From assembly GCA_902806365.1 (NCBI GenBank), contig CADCWJ010000732.1, forward strand, positions 1 through 20,307: a stretch of DNA of 20,307 bases. The letters are read 5' to 3'. The stretch is from an uncultured Thermomicrobiales bacterium (GTDB lineage: Bacteria > Chloroflexota > Chloroflexia > Thermomicrobiales > UBA6265). The notes under the pieces are model-generated. The model ran no database searches, was not told where the DNA came from, and saw nothing but the letters and a program-made list of their open reading frames with translations. Below, piece by piece: positions 15,887 to 20,307 of this stretch. The first letter of the stretch is position 1; each line of letters begins with the position of its first letter. Position numbers and translations under genes: made by a program.

Positions 15887-16546
15887 TCACGCTGCGGGAT
15901 CGAGGCTCACCACCTCGTCGATCAGCCACTGGCCTTCGACGTCCGCCAGCAGCAGGGTATCCCGGAAGGTCGCCTGGTCCGAGCGGAGGACCAGCGTGAC
16001 GCGGACCCGCCCATCCGCCTGCGGCTCGATACCCTCGACCGCCTCGAGCGTGAACGCAAGGGCTGCCGGCGAAACCGGTGGCGCGGGGCTACTCAGCCTG
16101 AACTCGAACTCCGGCTGGTAGTGGCCCGCCCCGTCGACGAACTGCGCGGCGAGGTAGCGCGGCGTGAAGACGGCATATTTGAACGAAGGGGCGCCCGTAT
16201 TGATGCAAGCCACGATCACCGACGCCGCGTCCTGAATTGCGGCCGGGTCTGCGCCGACGGTCGCCGGCACAGGTGGTTGCGAGGCGGCCGGCGTCGCGGC
16301 GACGATCGCGGCGGGCGTCCCGCCGAAGAGGGGAACGGTTACCGGTGCGAGGGAACAGGCGCTTGCGGTCCCACTCCGCGTTCCCTGGGCATGACCAGAC
16401 GAGACCGTGACGCCGGTGACGAGCGCGAGGCAGAGCGCCAATGCCGCCAGCGGATTCGTGCATAATCGCGGGGATACGCGGACGAAGCGGCCGGGCCACC
16501 GGGACGGGGTGTCGAGCAAGCCGCGGGTGGCACCTTGTCGAGGCAT
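15887..16546 (-). CDS. Secreted protein, possibly NTF2/SnoaL-like
   Basis: A 219-aa protein from ATG 16546, chosen because GTGGAG lies 9 nt upstream; the GTG at 16561 lacks a site. The long N-terminus is basic (about 1-30), followed by a hydrophobic helix at about 32-50 (NPLAALALCLALVTGVTV) and a plausible cut after GHA. A low-complexity Ala/Pro/Thr linker follows to about residue 105. The rest reads like a cone-shaped NTF2-like domain: helix DAASVIVACINTG, 'YAVFTPRYLAAQF', then strands FEFRLSS, LEAVEGIEPQADGRVRVTLVL and 'GQWLIDEVVSL', the last being very typical of SnoaL/DUF4440 ends. No catalytic residues are evident. Function unknown. Confidence 0.8.
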   Translation of the reverse strand: MPRQGATRGLLDTPSRWPGRFVRVSPRLCTNPLAALALCLALVTGVTVSSGHAQGTRSGTASACSLAPVTVPLFGGTPAAIVAATPAASQPPVPATVGADPAAIQDAASVIVACINTGAPSFKYAVFTPRYLAAQFVDGAGHYQPEFEFRLSSPAPPVSPAALAFTLEAVEGIEPQADGRVRVTLVLRSDQATFRDTLLLADVEGQWLIDEVVSLDPAA

Positions 16547-16755
16547 GGCGAGGGACTCCACGACGCCGCGCGGTCAGGCGGGGCATCTTCTACTCACGGA
16601 AACAGTGGTCGGCACGCCTTTCGTGCCGCCGGCCCGGTCGAGCATGCGTCCAGTGTATGGGATTGCCGCGCGGCCGTGTCAGCGGGAGAGGCGATCATCC
16701 ACCTGTTCCCCGACATGCTGTTTGGACGAAGCTCAAACGGGAGATCGACACGGCC

Positions 16756-17403
16756 ATGACCGATCATTTGTCCGGTTTGCGTCGAACTTACACACTGGCA
16801 AGCCTGGACGAAACCGAAGTCGATCCCAGCCCTTTTCGTCAGTTCGAGCAGTGGCTGGCGCAGATCCGTGAGCAGACAAACCACGTCGAGGCCAACGCGA
16901 TGACCCTGGCCACAGTCGGCGGTGACGGCCATCCGTCCGCCCGGATCGTGCTGCTCAAGGGGTTCGACGAGCGTGGACTCGTCTTCTTCTCGCACTACGA
17001 CAGTCTGAAAGGGACCGAGATCGCGGCCCATCCGGAGGTCGCGACGGTGTTCTACTGGGCTGCACTCGAACGCCAGGTCCGGGTCCGCGGGATTGCCAGC
17101 CGGATCGGGGAGGCGGAATCCGACGCCTATTTCGCGTCCAGACCCACCGGGAGCCAGATTGGCGCTACCGCGTCGCCGCAGAGCGCCGTCGTCGAGAACC
17201 GGGAGTGGCTGGAGCGACGGTTCTCCGCCCTCGAGGATCAGGCGGCTCGTGGGGAGCCGGTGCCGCGCCCGGAACACTGGGGCGGGTACCGCATCGTGCC
17301 ATGGGAGTTCGAGTCCTGGCAGGGTCGGCCCAACCGGCTCCACGACCGCGTGCGTTACCGGCTCGTTGGAAATAGCTGGGACATTGCCCGCCTGGCGCCC
17401 TGA
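16756..17403 (+). CDS. pdxH: Pyridoxamine 5'-phosphate oxidase
   Basis: FMN enzyme that oxidises pyridoxine or pyridoxamine 5'-phosphate to pyridoxal 5'-phosphate, the last step of B6 salvage. The 215 aa are close to the E. coli length (218). Family motifs are present: RIVLLKGFD (63-71) and FFSHYDSLKG (77-86) for FMN, QVRVRG (107-112), SRPTGSQIGA (128-137), WGGYRIVP (175-182) and WQGRPNRLHDR (188-198), whose R194 and H196 contact the substrate. The end (DIARLAP) also matches. The frame is open further upstream, but homology and the usual start support ATG 16756; the ribosome binding site is weak (GGGAG about 13 nt away). It is a solitary gene, followed 66 nt later by tRNA-Glu and divergent from the secreted-protein gene. 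Confidence 0.95.
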   Translation: MTDHLSGLRRTYTLASLDETEVDPSPFRQFEQWLAQIREQTNHVEANAMTLATVGGDGHPSARIVLLKGFDERGLVFFSHYDSLKGTEIAAHPEVATVFYWAALERQVRVRGIASRIGEAESDAYFASRPTGSQIGATASPQSAVVENREWLERRFSALEDQAARGEPVPRPEHWGGYRIVPWEFESWQGRPNRLHDRVRYRLVGNSWDIARLAP

Positions 17404-17424
17404 CAGCGGACGGCTTTTGCGACG

Positions 17425-17453
17425 TGGACGCGGCCTGCCGCCTTTGGTATGCT
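17425..17453 (+). promoter_or_regulatory. Promoter of tRNA-Glu
   Basis: TGGACG (17425-17430), 17-bp spacer, then TATGCT (17448-17453) with a TGG extension (TGGTATGCT), forming an extended -10. A transcript starting near 17460 would precede the tRNA (17470) by about 10 nt, the usual distance for tRNA genes. It lies just after the pdxH stop. Confidence 0.6.
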
Positions 17454-17469
17454 TTGGCCCGTTGCGAAC

Positions 17470-17546
17470 GGCGCATTCGTCTAGCGGCCTAGGACACCGC
17501 CCTCTCAAGGCGGAGATCAGGGGTTCGAATCCCCTATGCGCTACCA
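17470..17546 (+). tRNA. tRNA-Glu (CTC anticodon)
   Basis: A full cloverleaf of 77 nt with encoded CCA (17544-17546). The acceptor stem GGCGCAT pairs with ATGCGCT, the terminal pair being G-U. The D-arm contains GTCTAGCGGCCTAGGAC, the anticodon stem is CCGCC/GGCGG, and the loop CTCTCAA has anticodon CTC at 17504-17506, reading GAG. The T-arm is AGGGG-TTCGAAT-CCCCT. Overall it closely follows bacterial tRNA-Glu. No attachment-site duplication or integrated element is seen next to it, although tRNA ends are common integration targets. Confidence 0.97.
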
Positions 17547-17885
17547 TCCGATACCATCGCCAGAATTCTGAAGGCCGTGTGAGCGTTGTGACGGCTGCAC
17601 TCGTCACGTTGCGGCTCGACGCGATCGATGAGTGGCGCAATCGGCACGTCATGCCGCATCTGTCGCCCACCCAGGACCATCCCCGCCGACCGTCGATTAG
17701 CGTGCCGCTCCGGGAGCCGGACATGAAAAGTCCCGATTGACCGGGCCGGAAACGTCTGCCTGAGGGTCTCGCCGCACGACGCCCCGCAACGCGTGCCGCC
17801 TTCTCTTCAGACCTGTCGTTCGATCGTGATGCGACAAAAGCCCCGCAGCATCTGTCTCATGATCGGCAACAGTACGTTCACCGGT

Positions 17886-17903
17886 GTCCCGGTCGTTCGG
17901 GAC
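17886..17903. repeat. Interrupted palindrome GTCCCG-N6-CGGGAC
   Basis: Two perfect 6-bp arms around GTCGTT, immediately downstream of the predicted start of the orphan leftward promoter. In RNA it would form a short 5' hairpin; in DNA it could be an operator. Confidence 0.45.
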
Positions 17904-17912
17904 TGTACGTAC

Positions 17913-17940
17913 ACTATAGGGCTTCCTTGCGCAATGTCAA
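17913..17940 (-). promoter_or_regulatory. Orphan near-consensus sigma-70-type promoter
   Basis: On the minus strand a perfect -35 TTGACA (17940 to 17935), a 16-bp spacer and -10 TATAGT (17918 to 17913) form by far the best promoter in the window. The predicted start, near 17906, falls in the palindrome TGTACGTACA (17904-17913), which overlaps the end of the -10, as an operator would. Transcription runs leftward, away from the stop of the phospholipase-D-like gene and towards the tRNA and pdxH on the opposite strand. No annotated leftward gene follows until 16546. Confidence 0.6.
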
Positions 17941-17994
17941 TAGGGTGAACGGTGCGACTATTTCAGGATGATCCCGAGGCACCTTGCCGACGCA

Positions 17995-19080
17995 TCAGTC
18001 ATCGACCACGCCGCCAGGTTCAGCTCGTAGCCAGTCTCGCTCGAAGACGCTGACGCACCGCTCGACCAGCAAGGGATCGCGCAGCAGCATTGCCAGCTCC
18101 CGATTGTCGTCGAGCGATGTCGCCGTAAAGTTCTGCGACCCCACGATCGCCATTGCCCCATCGATCACCATGACCTTGGCGTGGATGTAGAGACCCGTGG
18201 CCAGCCGGATCTCGATGCCCCGCCTGTCGAGCTGCGCGGCCGCGTCCTGCTGGTTCTCGTCGAGCCTGCCGTTGACGATCAGACGGACATCGACCCCGCG
18301 GTCTTCCGCTGCCCCAAGCGCGGCGATGATCTCCGGATCGCGGATCACTTCGGCGTAGAAGTCGATTCCGTCTCGCGCACTTCCGATCAGGTCGAGATAG
18401 CGGCTCCGGCTCGTCGTCGGGCTGACGATCAGCGGTCCGTCGATGTCGCGAATTGGCTCGACTGCCCAGTCTGCGTCGAAGATCTCCTGCGCCTGCTCGA
18501 CCGCGTCCCGCTGCGTGGTGATCGCGCCGAACTCGCGGTTGCCTTCGAACGAGGCGTTCGTGAGATTCTGGTTGAGGATGAGTGCCACCTGGCGATCGAT
18601 CACGAGGTACTTTGCGTGCGAGAACCGGATGTCCGAGCCGGACCACCTGACTTCGACCCCCCCGGCCCTGAGCTGGGCCTCGACCTCCTCCTGGCCACCC
18701 CCGCCGCCGAACGGGTGCTGTTCCAGCATCACACGCACCTGGATACCCCGGCGCGCCGCGGCAATCAGTTCGTCGATGACCGGTTCGTCAGTCAGGAGAT
18801 AGACGGACACATCGATGCCGCAGCGGGCGGCGCGCAACTCGTCGAGCACTGGGTCGCGGCCATCGTCCGGCTCGACGAAAACGCCGGTCGCCTCCGGCAC
18901 GCCTGCGAGCGACGATTGGCATTGAGATCCGTCGTCGGATGACGAAAAGATGTCCGGAGCGCCACCGCACGCCGACAGGACGAAGCCCAGGACAACGACG
19001 AGCGCAATGCGTCCGGCGCTAACCGCCAACCGTCCGGCGAGGGAACTCCCGCCGCCCAGGGAAGCCGGCACGACGTTCAA
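17995..19080 (-). CDS. Phospholipase D-like lipoprotein with two HKD motifs
   Basis: The TTG start at 19080 has an excellent GGAGGAG site 4 nt upstream (complement of 19085-19091), so the longer frame to 19281 is rejected. The 361-aa product has a lipoprotein signal: hydrophobic IALVVVLGFVLSAC with Cys at 38. It then carries two PLD-superfamily repeats, each with a HxK(x)4D motif: H155/K157/D162 (HAKYLVID) followed by NQNLTNASFEGNRE, and H300/K302/D307 (HAKVMVID) followed by SQNFTATSLDDNRE. Both active sites look intact, so it should act as a phosphodiesterase or phosphatidyltransferase outside the cytoplasmic membrane, on phospholipid or perhaps nucleic acid. It lies 53 nt after the DUF362-like gene, in the same direction. 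Substrate unknown; cardiolipin-synthase-like and nuclease-like members share these motifs. Confidence 0.9.
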   Translation of the reverse strand: MNVVPASLGGGSSLAGRLAVSAGRIALVVVLGFVLSACGGAPDIFSSSDDGSQCQSSLAGVPEATGVFVEPDDGRDPVLDELRAARCGIDVSVYLLTDEPVIDELIAAARRGIQVRVMLEQHPFGGGGGQEEVEAQLRAGGVEVRWSGSDIRFSHAKYLVIDRQVALILNQNLTNASFEGNREFGAITTQRDAVEQAQEIFDADWAVEPIRDIDGPLIVSPTTSRSRYLDLIGSARDGIDFYAEVIRDPEIIAALGAAEDRGVDVRLIVNGRLDENQQDAAAQLDRRGIEIRLATGLYIHAKVMVIDGAMAIVGSQNFTATSLDDNRELAMLLRDPLLVERCVSVFERDWLRAEPGGVVDD

Positions 19081-19133
19081 TGCACTCCTCCGAACCGGCC
19101 CGTCCGCCGCCAGGCGAGCTCGCGCTCCCTGTC

Positions 19134-19940
19134 TCAAAAGTCTACGCCGATCCTGCCGGTGATACGGTCCAGCGTGGGCCGCATGCCCCGGAGATCGCCA
19201 TGGATGGTCAGGGCGATCTGATGAGGAATCGTCACACCGAGCTCGATTTCGGTGGCTCGCTGCACGACCGGGTCTTCCCACGGTCCCGTCACGGACCGGT
19301 GCGGGCCCGGCATGAGTTCGGACATGGCCAGCGCGAACAATTCCGCGGCAACTGGATCGCGGCTGGCGGCGAGCAGGTAGCCCGTTCCGGCATGACCACC
19401 GATCACACCCCAGGCCGGGCGAACCGCGAGGTTGAGGTCGGCGGCCCGCCGCTCACGTTGGCGGTCGGCGAGCAACCGCAACCGGTCGAGCGGGTGAAGG
19501 TACCGCGTGAAGACATCGAGAATAAACGGACCCGTGCGGGCGACGGCGTCCACATCGCACATGATCCACGGTGAGGCATCGGCCAGCACATGCGAGACCC
19601 GAACCCGGTGACGGGGAAGGTCGGGAGCCTTGATTTCGACCGTTGCCCATGCCGCCCGGATCACCCTGCCTGGACCATGCGCGGGCACGCAGGCGTCCGC
19701 AATCAATCCGGAGGCGTGGAGCGCACTCCTTACAGCGCTGAGGAGCGAGTCCTCGCTCTCGCCCGTGGACGGCACGAGCAATGGCGGCGCTCCAGAAAAT
19801 CCGGCGAGCAGGATCGGGATGGCATTCCTCACGGCGAATGGCGCATCCGGGCCGGTGACGATGTGAACGGGAACATCTGCAAGCATCGGTCGCTCAGTCA
19901 GTCTCGCGGAAGGGGGGCAGTTGCCTGGGGAAGGCGACAT
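19134..19940 (-). CDS. DUF362-like protein
   Basis: A 268-aa protein. ATG 19940 is chosen because the TGA of a short upstream frame overlaps it (TGATG). Alternatives are GTG 19961, with GGAGGA 11 nt upstream, and ATG 19886. The N-terminal 20 residues look disordered. Features reminiscent of DUF362 are 'VRNAIPILLAGF' early, a central 'VSHVLADASPWIMCDVDAVARTGPF', the helix 'RLRLLADRQRERRAADLNLAVRP', a Gly-rich 'GVIGGHAGTGYLLAASRDPVAAELFALAM', close to the GxGP...SxDPVAxD pattern of that family, and 'RATEIELG'. No iron-sulfur Cys motif is seen. There is no signal peptide or membrane helix. It is followed 53 nt later by the PLD-like lipoprotein, so the two may work together. The family call is tentative. 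Confidence 0.55.
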   Translation of the reverse strand: MSPSPGNCPPSARLTERPMLADVPVHIVTGPDAPFAVRNAIPILLAGFSGAPPLLVPSTGESEDSLLSAVRSALHASGLIADACVPAHGPGRVIRAAWATVEIKAPDLPRHRVRVSHVLADASPWIMCDVDAVARTGPFILDVFTRYLHPLDRLRLLADRQRERRAADLNLAVRPAWGVIGGHAGTGYLLAASRDPVAAELFALAMSELMPGPHRSVTGPWEDPVVQRATEIELGVTIPHQIALTIHGDLRGMRPTLDRITGRIGVDF

Positions 19941-20026
19941 CAGCTGATGGTCAGGGCGCACCGGACGCCGAATCCTCCGGACCGAAACCCCACGTCGAGC
20001 CCGCTGGCGATCACAGCGTCTTTCAC
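19940..20026 (-). CDS. Possible short ORF translationally coupled to the DUF362-like gene
   Basis: A 28-codon frame from GTG 20026 whose TGA (19942-19940) overlaps the ATG at 19940. Earlier in-frame starts are GTG 20035 and TTG 20080. From about 20035 on, third positions are mostly G or C, as in real genes here. The peptide is Gly/Val-rich with one Cys (near GVRCALTIS). There is no clear ribosome binding site except AAAGG at about 20037-20041. It could equally be the frame-shifted end of the upstream gene. Unrecognised and doubtful. Confidence 0.3.
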   Translation of the reverse strand: MKDAVIASGLDVGFRSGGFGVRCALTIS

Positions 20027-20058
20027 GAGTCCCACGTACCTTTCATGGCAGGAACTGT

Positions 20059-20307
20059 TCAGGGATGCTGCAGGAGGCAACCCGACATGGGAGGGATCGT
20101 GGCGGTCGCTTTGTCGATAAGCACGTCGTCGCCGGTCGCGAAGGCGACGATCGCGTCCGCCGGGACATCATCCCAGGTGGCCGCGTCTTCCGAGCGGTTG
20201 ATCAGCACTGTCCGGATTGCGCCGATCCGGAGGACGAGCAGACCCGGTGCGGACCCAGGCAGGCATGTCACCGTCGCATCGGGCAGGTCCGGTATGGACT
20301 GGCGCAA
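20059..20307 (-). CDS. 3' end of an unknown gene, cut by the window edge
   Basis: An open frame enters from the right edge and stops at 20059. The 82 visible residues are the C-terminal part; the TTG at the very edge may be an internal Leu. The sequence alternates short strands (TVTCLPG, GLLVLRIGAIRTVLI, AIVAFATGDDVLI), suggesting a beta-rich domain, and ends in SGCLLQHP. No family is recognised. Third-position GC is high and there is no antisense gene, so it is probably real. It is co-directional with the DUF362-like and PLD-like genes and may head that operon. Confidence 0.55.
   Translation of the reverse strand: MRQSIPDLPDATVTCLPGSAPGLLVLRIGAIRTVLINRSEDAATWDDVPADAIVAFATGDDVLIDKATATIPPMSGCLLQHP

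Larger units (their letters stand above)
17547..17994. other. 448-bp intergenic region with an orphan leftward promoter
   Basis: No convincing gene is found between the tRNA and the phospholipase-D-like gene. The region holds the leftward promoter at 17913-17940, palindromes TGTACGTACA (17904-17913) and CACCGGTG (17879-17886), the interrupted repeat GTCCCG-N6-CGGGAC (17886-17903) and an 8-bp inverted repeat pair (17875-17882 and 17944-17951). A 53-codon rightward frame (GTG 17579 to 17740) and a 24-codon leftward frame (GTG 17881 to 17807) exist, but neither has a recognisable product. Confidence 0.5.

Noticed and set aside
16594..17724. Long minus-strand frame of 376 codons across pdxH and tRNA-Glu
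   Set aside because: It is antisense to pdxH and reads through the tRNA complement (the RGFEPLISALRGRC stretch), a known artefact of tRNA antisense translation.
17579..17740. 53-codon rightward frame after the tRNA
   Set aside because: Weak start context, no family, and the peptide shows no clear fold; not enough to call.
17470..17994. tRNA-Glu as an integration site for a genomic island
   Set aside because: No repeated tRNA 3' end, no integrase next to it, and flanking genes look native.

Overview
The window is GC-rich chromosomal DNA from a bacterium. It has dense coding on both strands, many GTG/TTG starts, and lipoproteins and signal peptides of bacterial type. A 5'-coupled DUF503 (YlxP-like) protein and a large Agl23-like GT-C membrane protein with an NHL propeller point to Chloroflexota, perhaps a Thermomicrobia-like lineage. 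This is inference from gene content; there is no rRNA in the window. No phage, insertion sequence, CRISPR array or defence island was found.

Layout. At 217-1440 (+) a secreted protein built from two similar halves converges on a leftward block, with a perfect 17-bp hairpin between them. The leftward block (5641 to 1529) holds a HAD-phosphatase/phosphoglycerate dehydrogenase fusion, a stand-alone degenerate receiver starting 1 nt after it, a tyrosine recombinase with a full catalytic set, and a small lipoprotein overlapping the recombinase end. Divergent from it are an M24 Xaa-Pro-type peptidase (5844-6959), an unrecognised 171-aa protein and a DUF503 protein (7033-7847). A leftward Agl23-like membrane glycosyltransferase with a C-terminal NHL propeller follows (7921-10884). 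Next are three rightward genes: an acidic protein, a membrane-anchored propeller-like protein and a small membrane protein with a PH-like domain (11326-13319). Leftward again are a homodimeric-type pyruvate dehydrogenase E1 (13396-15819) and a secreted protein (15887-16546). Then come pdxH (16756-17403) and tRNA-Glu(CTC) (17470-17546), both rightward. The right end is leftward: a phospholipase-D-like lipoprotein, a DUF362-like protein, a possible tiny coupled ORF and the 3' end of an unknown gene cut by the window edge.

Function. Much of the window is metabolic or cell-envelope housekeeping: serine synthesis (serA), vitamin B6 (pdxH), pyruvate oxidation (aceE-like), peptide turnover, and surface glycan or lipoprotein functions. 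The less ordinary signals are (1) the HAD-SerA fusion in a tight run with a receiver-like protein and a recombinase; (2) an orphan near-consensus leftward promoter at 17913-17940, followed by no annotated co-directional gene and overlapping a TGTACGTACA palindrome; (3) a near-copy of that palindrome next to a -10-like element just upstream of the recombinase; and (4) a short ORF whose stop overlaps the start of the DUF362-like gene. No complete new system can be demonstrated from sequence alone.
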